The notes: a model not told the origin generated them from the sequence alone. A stretch of DNA of 64,000 nucleotides from Pycnococcus provasolii (GCA_938743325.2 OW568867.1:774501-838500); one strand, 5' to 3'. Counted from the stretch's first letter, positions 46,436 to 56,592 are shown. Program-made: numbers and translations.

Positions 46436-46644
46436 TGTCGAGATTATACCTTATATGCCTTGTGGGGAACCGTTGTTGAGGACTCGGGATCCCAGAGGGA
46501 AAGGGGACGCAATAGGTCGATTGGTCAAGATGGGCATCCTGACCAACCGACCTAAACTCCCGACTAGGGATAAGGGGGCGCGGCCCCTGGTTGTATAAGT
46601 TGTAAGACTACTCTTTTCTTTTCTTTTTCTACTTATTCTCTTCA
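46436..46644 (+). repeat. 3-prime LTR (copia)
   Basis: 209 bp, identical by eye to 41935-42143, preceded by the purine tract AGGGGAAG and followed by the target duplication GGGCG at 46645-46649. Confidence 0.95.
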
Positions 46645-46683
46645 GGGCGCCCCGAGGTGAAACAAAACCCGAACTCGCTCAGG

Positions 46684-46701
46684 CTAACCCTAACCCTAAC
46701 C
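46684..46701. repeat. Telomere-like CTAACCC repeats beside the copia insertion
   Basis: Three CTAACC units. Ignoring the copia element, this tract would lie about 85 bp upstream of the DM14-like start codon, matching the placement of similar tracts at other genes. Confidence 0.75.
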
Positions 46702-46905
46702 GCTCTCCTCCAAAAACGCGCGCTGAATGGCTCCTGGGGAAAGAAAGAAAGGGTATGGCGAATAATAAATAGTTGAGTATGAGTGGTGCGAATGGACGAC
46801 CGTTGGACAAAGCAAAGTGCACGCCATTAGTACTACTGAAGGAGGGATCTCACGATTACACTTGACCAAATCCCAGCCAATACCTTTAGAAAAATGCCAC
46901 CCCAA

Positions 46906-48526
46906 TCAACCTTCTTTTAGCGTCGGCTCCGACACGTCCGACGCGCCGATGTCCTCCGCATGCGCACCTGCACCAACGCCACCAACAACAATGCCATACA
47001 CGCTGTCCGGCCAGACGACGGCGTTCGGGCTCTCGGGCGGTGGTGTGAGACTGGCCAGGTCGCCCAGAGCCTTGATTCCGAGCGCGCTGAGTTTCTCCGT
47101 CACGCCCAGTCCACGAACGAAGGGCAAGGACATGACATCCGCATCCGCCTCAGCTTTTGCGCTTTCGAGACGTGGAGCAAGGAGCGTTCGTCCCGACGAC
47201 GGCATCGCGGGGAAGGCGTGCAGCAACCTTGCCAGCATCGCCGCCTCGTCCGCCGCTCCCTTGACGAGGACAGTCACGGATGCGGACAGGGGTGCAGATG
47301 TGTACGCCGCGGCTGTGCGTCCGACGTGGTGATTGTATCGTTCGACGATGGCGACAACACGCCTCGTGACGTCGCTCATAAAGTACAGCGGCGGTGCGGT
47401 ATCCGAGCAGATTGCCGCCACTTGATTCGACTCCGCGCATGCAAGCCTTGCGAGTCCTTCAAAGTCCCCTCTCGCGACACAGCTTTCGACGGCGTGCAGG
47501 CGTGCGGGAACGACTTTCTCGACTCTATGCGTGAGCAGCGGGCTGGTGGTGACGGATCGTGCCGCGGCGGTTGCGAATCTGTCGAGAGAAGCCTGCGCGA
47601 TTCGTCCTTCGTCCGCGGCGTTTGTTTGGCTTCCTGCAAGCGCTCGCAGCTGCGACGCTTCGGGGGACACGACGACAGTGATGGTTCGCACGTCATTCGC
47701 GAGTCCGGCGTGTGGTTCGCATATGCACGCGGCGACCGAGGTTTCTTCCGGCGCGGTTCTGCGAGCCATGGCCATGTCGTTGTCACCGGCAGGTTCGATT
47801 TCGTCATCTTCTTTCGTGGCTACGGTCGACGCGCTCCACTTGACGAATCCTCCGACAAGGCTGGTGCACGCCAGTCCACCGATCTTACGCGCAAGTTGTG
47901 CAAACTGTCCGTTGTACGCCTCGTCAGCTGCAAGTACCGCTGCGACAGTGACGACGAACGCCGCGGCGGCGGCGGCGCCTGCGTCGGTGACTGACGCGAG
48001 ACCGTTGCGTGCAGGTGTTCTGATGACAACGGACACGGTTGTGGATGCGAGGTTGCCTTTGGCTAGAGATCGCAGCGTGGCGAGGACGGATGCATATCCG
48101 CGCGGCATGTGCTGTCCCCGGCACGTGACGCTATCGATCGTGATGGTGTCCATGTCGTTGCCTCCTGCAGGCGATTGTGCGGACTCTTCTAATAAAGTCG
48201 CTCGCGCCTCTGAGAATGTGCACAAATGATCGCACGACCTGTTTCATATAGCGTGTTAGGTTGTTAGTGAACAGTCGTTTATCAGCGATTAATGGTTAGA
48301 GGTAGACTTACGAGACGAGTGCGACAATGCCGTGCAGCGGGAGTCGGTTTTGCGAGGATGCGTCGCCCCAGTACTTGACGAGATCGAAGCAGTGCGGCGC
48401 GACGGATGTCGCATAGCGAGAAGCACCTGGGAGTAGCGTGGTTGACGCGGGGATGGGTTGCGAGCCGTCCAAAGCCGCGCTCTTGAGGGAGAAGACGCTG
48501 CTCCAGCAATTCAGCAGCGACGACAT
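46906..48526 (-). CDS. Diverged mevalonate-diphosphate-decarboxylase-like protein (two exons)
   Basis: Exon 1 runs 48526-48312 and exon 2 48238-46906. The 73-nt intron has GTAAGT donor and AACAG acceptor and the joined frame is 515 residues. GHMP-superfamily MVD landmarks are recognisable: CFDLVKYWGDASSQNRLPL near the N-terminus (usual KYWGKRD...LP), GGFVKW, ESNQVAAICSDTAPPLYFM (usual SNQFHA-C-DT-PP), and VVAIVERYN. But key residues differ from the decarboxylase: KYWGK is KYWGD; the arginine in the usual GSA-x-RS-x-GG motif is not at the expected place (ACTSLVGG); and the usual YTFDAGPN reads AYTSAPLSA, so the catalytic Asp appears absent. In working enzymes this Asp and Arg act in ATP-dependent decarboxylation to isopentenyl diphosphate. 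It may be a pseudoenzyme or have a changed activity. Confidence 0.78.
48239..48311 (-). other. 73-nt intron of the MVD-like gene
   Basis: GTAAGT at the 5-prime side (48311 downward) and GAAACAG before exon 2. Splicing joins phase-2 ends and puts the KYWG exon in frame with the rest of the MVD-like protein. Confidence 0.8.
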
Positions 48527-49001
48527 CTTACTTGTGGCTGGCTTGTCAGTCGGATGGGCGGGATCGCGGCGACTTGACGCGCTTCGTCAAGGCTTGCTTC
48601 CACGCCTCTCGAGACCTTGGCCTTGGGGGGAGAGGGAGGGAAAACCCTAATTCCTCCCCCCCCATCCGGGGATACGTCGTGGATTCGTCCACGTTTGTTT
48701 GTGTCTCAAGTTTGCTTGCTGTGAGGAGAAAAAGCTGTGAGTTCAGCTGTGAGTTGGCTGCGAGTCCCCGAAGTGAGTCCCCGAACTGTTTGGTAGGGTT
48801 TCGCACTGTTCTCCACTGTTTCGCCCAAAGTCTACTCATAGCTTCTCTCTCCCCCTCCCCCGAGGCTGCGAGAAGAGATCCCCTCACCTCATCTCTCCCC
48901 TTCCCCTTCCCCCTCCCCTTTCCCCTTTCCCCTTTCCCGCGCCCTTCTTGTTTTCCTCCCTCTCGCCCCACCGAACGAGGGTTGTCCACCTCAACTCCTT
49001 C
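48527..49001. promoter_or_regulatory. Shared upstream region of the MVD-like and MinD genes
   Basis: 475 bp between divergent start codons. It contains AAACCCTAA (telo-box form) at 48642-48650, about 116 bp upstream of the MVD-like start, and a pyrimidine-rich C/T tract at about 48846-48960 directly before MinD. Confidence 0.5.
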
Positions 49002-50147
49002 ATGCCCAACCTCGTCAAAAACATGAACTGCGCCAGATCTCAGCCACACGTTCAGGTGGCTACGCACCACGCACGCCGGAGTGGCTACACGACTTGCTTG
49101 GGTGCGCGCTTCCAGAAGCACGCGCCAGCCAGGAGCGCGGCACCATCGCCGATGATGACGACGACGACGGGGATACCATCACAGGCACGAGCACGAGCAG
49201 CATCAGCAAACACACACAGCAACAGCAACACCGCACCTCACTTCGCACAAAGGCATCGGCGTCGGCGCGCAGCAACAAGAACACAAGCGGCGGCGGAGGG
49301 GGAAGACACCGATACGTCGAACAGTGATAGCGGGTCGACCACATCGCGTGTTATCGTCGTCACCAGCGGCAAGGGTGGGGTGGGCAAGACAACCTCATCG
49401 GCCAACCTAGGCATGTGCATGGCGCGGCTCGGATACCGCGTCTGCCTGCTCGACGCAGACATCGGCCTGCGAAACCTCGACCTACTTCTCGGACTCGAAA
49501 ATAGGGTCATGTACACGGCGATGGAAGTGCTTGAGGGAACGTGCCGACTCGACCAGGCGCTGATCCGAGACAAGAAGTACCGCAACCTGTGCATGCTTTC
49601 CGTCAGCAAAAACCGACAGAGGTACAACGTCACGAGGCAGAACATGGAGCTGCTCGTCGAATCCATCCAGGATCGCGGGTACGACTTTATCATCATCGAC
49701 TGCCCCGCGGGCATCGACGTCGGATTCATCAACGCCATCGCGCCCGCGCAGGAGGCTGTGGTGGTCACGACGCCGGAAATCACCGCTATCCGAGACGCCG
49801 ACCGTGTCGCAGGGCTGCTCGAGGCGAACAGCATCTACAACGTCAAGCTGCTCGTGAACCGAGTTCGGCCGGACATGATCAAGCGCAACGACATGATGAG
49901 CGTTCGTGACGTGCAGGAGATGCTAGGAGTTCCCCTGCTTGGTGCCATCCCCGAGGACCCTGAGGTGATTGTCTCGACGAATCGTGGAGAGCCGCTCGTC
50001 GCACGACAGAAGCTCAGCCTGAGCGGTGTGGCTTACGAAAATGCAGCGCGACGACTCGTGGGACAGCAGGATTATCTCGTCGATCTCAGCGACCCGTACA
50101 AAAGTCCAATTCGCAGAATCAAGGATTTCTTCTCCGGTGGAGACTGA
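49002..50147 (+). CDS. minD: Plastid division regulator MinD, nucleus-encoded
   Basis: First ATG at 49002; 381 residues. The first 110 or so residues are Arg/Ser/Thr/Ala-rich and match a plastid transit peptide. The ATPase domain begins VIVVTSGKGGVGKTT with the deviant Walker A lysine pair of the MinD/ParA class. It continues LLDADIGLRNLDLLLGLENR, then DFIIIDCPAGID (Walker B) and LLVNRVRPDM. The end, PIRRIKDFFSGGD, fits the amphipathic membrane-targeting helix. MinD with MinE and MinC or ARC3 positions the FtsZ ring in the chloroplast. Length and motifs are complete. Sequence match is strong; plastid location is inferred from the leader. Confidence 0.94.
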   Translation: MPNLVKNMNCARSQPHVQVATHHARRSGYTTCLGARFQKHAPARSAAPSPMMTTTTGIPSQARARAASANTHSNSNTAPHFAQRHRRRRAATRTQAAAEGEDTDTSNSDSGSTTSRVIVVTSGKGGVGKTTSSANLGMCMARLGYRVCLLDADIGLRNLDLLLGLENRVMYTAMEVLEGTCRLDQALIRDKKYRNLCMLSVSKNRQRYNVTRQNMELLVESIQDRGYDFIIIDCPAGIDVGFINAIAPAQEAVVVTTPEITAIRDADRVAGLLEANSIYNVKLLVNRVRPDMIKRNDMMSVRDVQEMLGVPLLGAIPEDPEVIVSTNRGEPLVARQKLSLSGVAYENAARRLVGQQDYLVDLSDPYKSPIRRIKDFFSGGD

Positions 50148-50391
50148 GCTCAGGACGGTCGCGGTGACGATGACGAGTTGAGTACATTGCCACCCACAAT
50201 AGATTTTCCAAACAAAAAAAATACATAAAGAGAAGGAGCAATTGCGGGCGGGGAATTTGAGTGGTGTTAGAGAACCAAGAGAGGAGATGATTTTTGTTTT
50301 TGATGCGGGGATGCGGGGATGCGTTTTTGTTCTTTGGTTTCCTCTTGAAAATGAAAGTTTATCGTCAACAAAATTCACACAAAGGTCGTCA

Positions 50392-53300
50392 TCATCTCTG
50401 CGCCATGATTAGGTTCACAACGCGAGTACTTAAAAGCAGCTGCGCCACGGCACTTCTCAACTCCGGCACGTTCGTTCGAGAACTCAGCTCGATGATCGCG
50501 GTATAGGTTTTGGATAACACCATCGCAAACGGGCGATCGGCGCACCTCGACGCATCCGCTAACACGTGAAGGGCATATGCCGCCACCTCGGCATGAGGCT
50601 CGTAAGCAGTCTCGTCGCCGCCGCCGTGCTCACGAATCGTCGCCGCGGCACTTGAAACCGCCTCCGAAAGCGCAACCGAGAGAGCGACACCCGCCTCATC
50701 CAGAGTGGTACTCGGGCCACGTCGTGCCTCCGAAACGCTCCACCGCTCTAGGCAACCGATGCGGCTGGTATCCACCTCGTTCAGCACGGTCCTCCACACG
50801 AGCAGAGCGCTGTCACCACCCACCTCCGACGAGGAGCTGCTTGCCATCTGCAGAGCGTCGACGGTCTTGGCACGTGCAGCGTCCAAGCGCTCGAGCAGTG
50901 CTTTCGCCGCGGCAGTGGGCAGGGATGTGCCCGCGGTGGTGTGCACAGCCGTGATCACGCGAGCGCGCCAGAGCTCAGCCTCGGCAGCCGCGGCGTTTGA
51001 AGCACCTCCCGCAGCAAAGCTGCCCGCCACGGACGACGCAGCGGATATCAGCGAATTCCAAAGGCTTTCCGACTTGTCGCCGCACGCTGCGCACGCCTTG
51101 GCGAGGCTCGCGAAGGTAGCGACGCCGCTCTCGGCGTGCCCCACGACGAGATCGCCAACGCGACGCCACGTGTTGGAACCCATATTCGCCTCCGTCGCCT
51201 CCGCGGCTGCGCAGGCAAGACTCGCGGCTGTCGACGAAAGGCGAGGCAGAACGTTCGGGAATGCCGCGGCGGAGGCTGGGCAAATCGCGTACGCACCAAC
51301 GATGCGCGGGAGCAGCACGGCCATGGAGGACGTCTCCGCAAGCGGGACCAAAACGCGCTCGCTCAACCTCTGCCAAGTATCTGCGCCAAGAAGCGTGCCA
51401 TTTTGCTCGAGCAGCTTCAGCAGCATGTCCCCAGCACGTCGGCGGTGAGCCGCGCGAGCAGACGACGCCGGGTCGTCCTCCCGCCCTGGAGACACCGGCG
51501 ACGGTGGTGCGACTCCGCGGGGCGTCTTTTCGGGGGAGGCAGGGGTGGACGGTGCGGACGACTCAGGGATGTCAAGCCGCGCCGGCGCGTCCGTGTCCAT
51601 AGCAACCTCCGCAAGCGAGCCGAGGAGGGGCAGCCAGTGGTGTTCGTTCGACGAAGCTTCGGGGCATGAGCCTAGGCGCATGCCGAGTGTGCCAAAAGCG
51701 GAGATACCGCGCTTTCCCAGATCGTCGTGGCCATTCAGCTCAGCGCTGTGAGCGCAAGCAGAAAGACACGCAAGCACGTCGCCAAAGTACTCCTCGGGCA
51801 CCAAACTCGCACGCCGCTGCCTGCTTGGGCTCGCGTTCACATCCGATGCATCGCGCTGATCGGCTTTGAAGAAGCACTCCACCACCTCTTCTACGCACGT
51901 GAGCGCGGGCGCAGCCACGTGCTCAGAGGTGTCCGCAACGGCTAGGCACATGAACCTGAGCACCGTCTGCCAACCGCGGCGCAGGTTGCTGCCTCGGCTC
52001 GATACGAGCTGGCAAACGCAGCGCACGGTGAGCTCGCGCACGCCTGCGTCCAGCGAGCGAAATTTCATGATTTCGACAAATGGACGGAGAACCTCCGCCT
52101 GAAAGTGGTACCCGCTGAGCGAATCGCGGCTCAGGAGCACCGCAGTGAGCTGCCTAAGGGAGTCCACAGCATACAATGCATGGCTTGCACTTCCGCTCGC
52201 CGTTGCCGCAGCCACGAGATGCTTTCCAACTGGAACCCACATCTTGCTCCACACGAGGCGAATGCGATTCAGATTGTGATGTGCCACCTCAACCAGTCGC
52301 TGCAAAGAGTACGTGCGCGCCTGCGGCACCTGCTTCTCACGTGTGGACTTCGCGGGAGCGTCCCCGTCCGTGCTCTCTGCGAGCTGTAGCTCGGCTACGG
52401 ACACTGCGCAGAGCGCCTTGGCAAATGCGACGATAGCATCGCCGTCGAGTCGGCTGGAACGTTGATATACACGATCCATCTCGACACTCAGCGCGGGACG
52501 CAGCAGCCATGGTGCTATCTTGCTGCGCTCGAGCTGACTCTTCTTCCTCGCGCGCATCTCCTTCGCTGTTGGCGGTGCCCGACGCTGAGGAGTCGGCGCC
52601 GGCGCACTTCGTCCTGTGAAGAAGCGACCAACAGACGCAAGCGCCGCGGCGGCTGGGCTCTCCGTAAGTACGCCGTCCGATAATGCGGAGTGCGCCGGCG
52701 ATGGCACGCCTGGGCGTGTAGTGGCGGGTGTGGACGCCACCGCGGGCGCGGGTGCAGCTGCACCGTCCTGCCCGTTATGGTGGTACTCTGCAACATCCCC
52801 GAGCTCATCCAGTAGCAGCTGCCTGTACATCTCCATCGTACTTAGTGCGCCAAGAACAGCACGCCAAGCCACCACCGAGTCGGCAAGCGCCGTGCCAAGC
52901 TCCGAAGCTAGCGTCAGCACACACTCGCAAGCCGCAATGTTCGACGTCGTCAACGCCTCGGGGGGGACGAGGTGATCTGGATCGAGTCCAGTGCACTTCA
53001 CAAGCCCGACCACCGTCTCATCACGCAGGTAACCCAATCCAAGCGCGGAGGATATGCGCGCAAGCACACAGACTCCGTCGAGGCAAAGAACCATGCTCTG
53101 CTCTTCCTCTGAGATGGAGCTAGATGATACAGTAGTGCTTCCATCCGTGGCATTGCTGACGCCTGTTGCGCTGCCTTCCGCCGACTGCGTGCTACTCGGA
53201 CCCGCATTGCCGGCGCCTGCCCTGCGATCTTCAACGGTCGATAGGAGAGCTTGTGCGAGACTCCTGCCAATGGCGTCGAGCATGGGCCGTGCCAGCGATG

Positions 53301-56300
53301 GGTCTCGCGCGCTTCGGAATGCTCTTCCGCGCGCACCGCCACGCGCAAGCTGGTCACGCGTTCGTTCGATGATACGCATCGACAGCATGCGAGACGCTTC
53401 GAGTGTCTCCGCAGACGAGTCGCTGCCAGTAAACAGATTCTTGATATTGAGCACGTTCAAAAAATTTGTAGATTGCTCCTTAGCACGACCAGCTTGATTC
53501 GCCAGCGCGGCTTCTAGCTTGTCGTCGTCTTTCGTCTTGATCTCGTTCGTCGTAATGCGGTCGTAAATTCCCGAGCACATTTCTTCCGAGGCGCCCGGCG
53601 TGTCTCCATCTCCCTTGTTCATCTTGACGAAAGATTCCTTGGACATCTTATTCTTAATCTGGCTGCTGTGCGCATCGGTGTTGAGCATGATCGTCGCGAA
53701 GGCCAGCACATACGCCGTGTCTGCACTTGGGAAGCTCAGCGGACCTTCGGGATTGCAGTCGCAGTACCGTGCCGCAAACTTTTCCATGAGGCGATCAATC
53801 TTCTGCGCCTCACCTGGCAAGCGGAAGCTACTCAAGAACAGGCGAATCGCCTCGTCAAATACTATGTTGTGGTAATTCATGCCATCCTGGAATTTGTGCA
53901 TCACCTCGATCTCTTCGTCGGTGTGACCGCCGAGGTATTCACCGATAGCGGTTTTTACGAGACCCGGCGTGTCGCGAAGCCAGTGCGCAATCTCCTCTGT
54001 GGTTTCACCACATAGCCCCGAGGCAATCGCTTGCTTCACCGCCTTCTTCGGCTTTTCCTTGAACAAATCCACGATTGCCTGAAGAGCGGTCTTTTGAGCC
54101 TTAAGCTCCTCATATGTAGCGGCTTCCGGTGTGCCCCTGTGTGACGACGACACTTCGTGGTCATCAACACCAACCGCACTCGTCGATCGAACCCGACTAT
54201 TCGTAGAGCGTAGGCGCGTAGCGTTCAGGTCGTCGTCACGAAGCGTAGAGTCGCTCAGCATCGAGGCGTGCGCAAATGCACCCACGCCAGAAGAGCCAAT
54301 ACTAACGCCGCTCGCGGCATCATCCACCTCAACCTCGCGAGCACTTTCGTCGTCGTTGGGTTCGTCGTCGTCGCCAGTTTCTATCTCTTCCACCGTCGGT
54401 GGCTCGCCGAGGCTGCCAGCCCACGCCGAGATGGAGTACAGCAAACTTAGGCAGCACTGCAGGGAAGATCGGCGTAGGGTCGCCACCGCTACTCCAACAC
54501 TAAGCTCCTCCACCACGCCGGCGCTTCCATTGGACATGGGCACCGCGGCTGTCGCCTTGTTTGCCGAAGCCGCCATGCCACCGCCAGTGGAAAATGGCAC
54601 ATCGGTCATGCTGTTGGCCGACCCGCCTATTGCGATCGCGCCGCTTGGCGCGACGAATATACGCCATTCGTAGCCGCGCGCGCAGCTAAGTCTTCCCAGC
54701 GCGACACCCGTGCGCTCAAATAGGTTTGCACCCTCCACGTCGCAGTCGTAGTTCACGAATAGGTCCGCCAGCAGCTGCGGCTCGGCACAAACGCGTTTCG
54801 CGATGCGAAGGCTGCTCGCCACCTGCGCTGCGGACGGCGTCGCAGAGGAATTTTGTGCCGCACCGGCACTCCCCTGGTCCTGTGGCGTCGCCGCCTCGAG
54901 TGATCGCAGCAGCACGAGTGGGTAGAAGGCGCCAACCTCAGGCTTGAGCGCAGCGCGAAAGGCTGGTTGGAGAAGCAGAGATCCTAGCAGCTGGCGCACC
55001 TGCTGGAACACCGCGGGTATTGGCGATAACGCGTTTCGCAGTAGGCAGACGGAAAAGGAGGGTCGCAGGGCATGCACAAGTGGTAGGCGCGCACGAACGC
55101 CCCACGCCTCCGCTCCGTCAAGCACCTCGCGCACAAGCTCGAGCGCGAGGCGCTTTGAGCGAAGTGCAAGAGGATCCACGCCATCGATCACTCCCGCGGA
55201 GCTCTGTGGAGACTGGGCACTCTTGAGCTCTCTTGCGCTCAGCTTGCACAGCGAGCGCAGCACAAGAGCCAAGTCACGCTCCTCGACGAGTAGCTCACGA
55301 GGCGAGTCTGGTGCGCGCTCTGCTGTTGTCGCTGTCACGTTGTGCGAGGAAATCGTCGCGTCGCGCTCCGTGCCATCTCCCTCCGACTCGAGCGTGGCTG
55401 TCAGCGCGGCGCCACCTTCCAGGCTCCGAGCCTGCTCAAGAGCTGCCTCTAGCGCACCCATATCAGCCGACTCCGCCGCTCGGCTCAGCTCGCGCTCGTT
55501 TGCGACGTCCTCTGCACGCAGCTGCTGCGTCGGCGCCGCCGGCTCGACGATGGAAGGCGGTGCAGAGCGGGGTGTAGGAGGTGTGGGAGTTGCGGCTGGC
55601 GGGTCGTTTCCTTCCACTTCCGCGACGACGCGTGCCACCGCATCGGCCACAACCTGCGAAACCACTTCCTCATCACTTGTTGCTGCTGCTGATTCTGCTG
55701 CTGGTGGTGGTTGAGCTGGAGGAGTTGGCTTAGGCTGCTCCTGCTGTGCCGTGATCGCAGCTGGCGCCTCCTCTTGTACCATCGGCGGTGGCGCGGGTTG
55801 CTCGCGCTGCCGTGCACTTGCCATCACCATCGACCTACTCAGCGTTCCAAGAATCATTGAGAGAGCGTTTCTGCTTGCGCTTGTCACCTGCTCGCCCTCC
55901 GCCGCGAGCAAGGTATTGTGCACGAAACGCACCGCCTGCAAGAGCGTCTCACCGTGCAGCACTAGCGTGCGGCTGGTTGCGCATGCGAGCATGGCGCGCA
56001 CGGCAGTGAGCTGAACCACCTCGACGGTCGCCTCGCTTGCCGCCGCGACGACAGCGACACACAAGCACACTGGGTGGGTGCCGCTGATATCCGCCTCCAT
56101 GAGCGGCGCCTCTCCCCTGATCACGGCAGCGCCGACAAGCCATGCCACGCCGTTTAGCGCCGTCTCTGCCAATTTCGGGTGCGCGCTCTTCACAGCCGTG
56201 TTGAGCACTTTTAGAATCGCTATGCTTTGCTTGTCGTTCATAGGGACTCCTTGAGGAGGAACGAGTTCGTCAGGTTTGCTCTTGAGTTGCTGCTGATATG

Positions 56301-56412
56301 CGCGAGCCACACTGTTGACGATTCTGACCTCCCTCGACCGGATCAGGCCATCGCTGTCGCTGACGATCCGCGCGACGGTCGACGCCAACGTCGACGCCAG
56401 ATTTTCCGCCAT
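50392..56412 (-). CDS. BIG-type Sec7-domain ARF guanine nucleotide exchange factor
   Basis: ATG at 56412, one exon, 2006 residues. The N-terminal 700 or so residues are helical (DCB/HUS-like region) with Pro/Gln- and Thr/Pro-rich insertions. The Sec7 domain lies at about 770-970: TPGLVKTAIGEYLGG, FRLPGEAQKIDRLMEKFAAR with the catalytic glutamic finger, and LAFATIMLNTDAHSSQIKNK. A large HEAT/HDS-like helical C-terminus follows (LDAGVRELTVRCVCQLVSSR is typical of BIG HDS1). BIG GEFs load GTP on ARF1 at the trans-Golgi network. ARF1 itself is at 29833-31188. Length matches the family. A TTAGGG tract lies 87-101 bp upstream of the start. Confidence 0.93.
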   Translation of the reverse strand: MAENLASTLASTVARIVSDSDGLIRSREVRIVNSVARAYQQQLKSKPDELVPPQGVPMNDKQSIAILKVLNTAVKSAHPKLAETALNGVAWLVGAAVIRGEAPLMEADISGTHPVCLCVAVVAAASEATVEVVQLTAVRAMLACATSRTLVLHGETLLQAVRFVHNTLLAAEGEQVTSASRNALSMILGTLSRSMVMASARQREQPAPPPMVQEEAPAAITAQQEQPKPTPPAQPPPAAESAAATSDEEVVSQVVADAVARVVAEVEGNDPPAATPTPPTPRSAPPSIVEPAAPTQQLRAEDVANERELSRAAESADMGALEAALEQARSLEGGAALTATLESEGDGTERDATISSHNVTATTAERAPDSPRELLVEERDLALVLRSLCKLSARELKSAQSPQSSAGVIDGVDPLALRSKRLALELVREVLDGAEAWGVRARLPLVHALRPSFSVCLLRNALSPIPAVFQQVRQLLGSLLLQPAFRAALKPEVGAFYPLVLLRSLEAATPQDQGSAGAAQNSSATPSAAQVASSLRIAKRVCAEPQLLADLFVNYDCDVEGANLFERTGVALGRLSCARGYEWRIFVAPSGAIAIGGSANSMTDVPFSTGGGMAASANKATAAVPMSNGSAGVVEELSVGVAVATLRRSSLQCCLSLLYSISAWAGSLGEPPTVEEIETGDDDEPNDDESAREVEVDDAASGVSIGSSGVGAFAHASMLSDSTLRDDDLNATRLRSTNSRVRSTSAVGVDDHEVSSSHRGTPEAATYEELKAQKTALQAIVDLFKEKPKKAVKQAIASGLCGETTEEIAHWLRDTPGLVKTAIGEYLGGHTDEEIEVMHKFQDGMNYHNIVFDEAIRLFLSSFRLPGEAQKIDRLMEKFAARYCDCNPEGPLSFPSADTAYVLAFATIMLNTDAHSSQIKNKMSKESFVKMNKGDGDTPGASEEMCSGIYDRITTNEIKTKDDDKLEAALANQAGRAKEQSTNFLNVLNIKNLFTGSDSSAETLEASRMLSMRIIERTRDQLARGGARGRAFRSARDPSLARPMLDAIGRSLAQALLSTVEDRRAGAGNAGPSSTQSAEGSATGVSNATDGSTTVSSSSISEEEQSMVLCLDGVCVLARISSALGLGYLRDETVVGLVKCTGLDPDHLVPPEALTTSNIAACECVLTLASELGTALADSVVAWRAVLGALSTMEMYRQLLLDELGDVAEYHHNGQDGAAAPAPAVASTPATTRPGVPSPAHSALSDGVLTESPAAAALASVGRFFTGRSAPAPTPQRRAPPTAKEMRARKKSQLERSKIAPWLLRPALSVEMDRVYQRSSRLDGDAIVAFAKALCAVSVAELQLAESTDGDAPAKSTREKQVPQARTYSLQRLVEVAHHNLNRIRLVWSKMWVPVGKHLVAAATASGSASHALYAVDSLRQLTAVLLSRDSLSGYHFQAEVLRPFVEIMKFRSLDAGVRELTVRCVCQLVSSRGSNLRRGWQTVLRFMCLAVADTSEHVAAPALTCVEEVVECFFKADQRDASDVNASPSRQRRASLVPEEYFGDVLACLSACAHSAELNGHDDLGKRGISAFGTLGMRLGSCPEASSNEHHWLPLLGSLAEVAMDTDAPARLDIPESSAPSTPASPEKTPRGVAPPSPVSPGREDDPASSARAAHRRRAGDMLLKLLEQNGTLLGADTWQRLSERVLVPLAETSSMAVLLPRIVGAYAICPASAAAFPNVLPRLSSTAASLACAAAEATEANMGSNTWRRVGDLVVGHAESGVATFASLAKACAACGDKSESLWNSLISAASSVAGSFAAGGASNAAAAEAELWRARVITAVHTTAGTSLPTAAAKALLERLDAARAKTVDALQMASSSSSEVGGDSALLVWRTVLNEVDTSRIGCLERWSVSEARRGPSTTLDEAGVALSVALSEAVSSAAATIREHGGGDETAYEPHAEVAAYALHVLADASRCADRPFAMVLSKTYTAIIELSSRTNVPELRSAVAQLLLSTRVVNLIMAQR

Positions 56413-56498
56413 TATTGGTGGGCGTTTGTTTTTGATGAGGAGAGGGGGGGAGGGAAAGGTGGGGAGGGAGGGACCAAGAATTGGGCGCTGCTGCGTTG

Positions 56499-56513
56499 TT
56501 AGGGTTAGGGTAG
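56499..56513. repeat. Telomere-like TTAGGG motifs upstream of the BIG GEF
   Basis: TTAGGGTTAGGGTAG, 87-101 bp upstream of the GEF start codon (reads CCCTAA on the coding strand). Confidence 0.7.
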
Positions 56514-56560
56514 TAACGTCGTTTTTACACTAGGTAAACTGATCCGTTCGATGGTGATCA

Positions 56561-56592
56561 CATTATCGTATTCTCGAGAGAATACGATAATG
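56561..56592. repeat. Perfect 15-bp inverted repeat downstream of the Fanzor
   Basis: CATTATCGTATTCTC, 2-nt GA spacer, then the exact reverse complement GAGAATACGATAATG. It begins 56 bp after the Fanzor stop codon (minus strand). It may mark the element end, form the scaffold hairpin of a guide RNA, or act as a transcription or processing signal; sequence alone does not decide. Confidence 0.9.

Larger units (their letters stand above)
41935..46644 (+). mobile_element. Ty1/copia LTR retrotransposon, young insertion
   Basis: 4.7-kb element with 209-bp LTRs that look identical base for base, both starting TGTCGAG and ending CTTCA, and a 5-bp target duplication GGGCG at 41930-41934 and 46645-46649. 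Identical LTRs mean a very recent insertion. Parts in order: 5-prime LTR, a primer-binding-like site, a short gag-like frame, a long pol frame with integrase, reverse transcriptase and RNase H in copia order, an A-rich stretch, a purine tract (AGGGGAAG) and the 3-prime LTR. The gag/protease part is shorter than usual in this family, so the copy is probably incomplete, with about one or two breaks. It lies antisense to and just upstream of the DM14-like gene. Confidence 0.95.

Noticed and set aside
46398-46598. Small open frame repeated at 41897-42097
   Set aside because: It lies mostly in the LTR of the copia element and is open by chance in both LTR copies.
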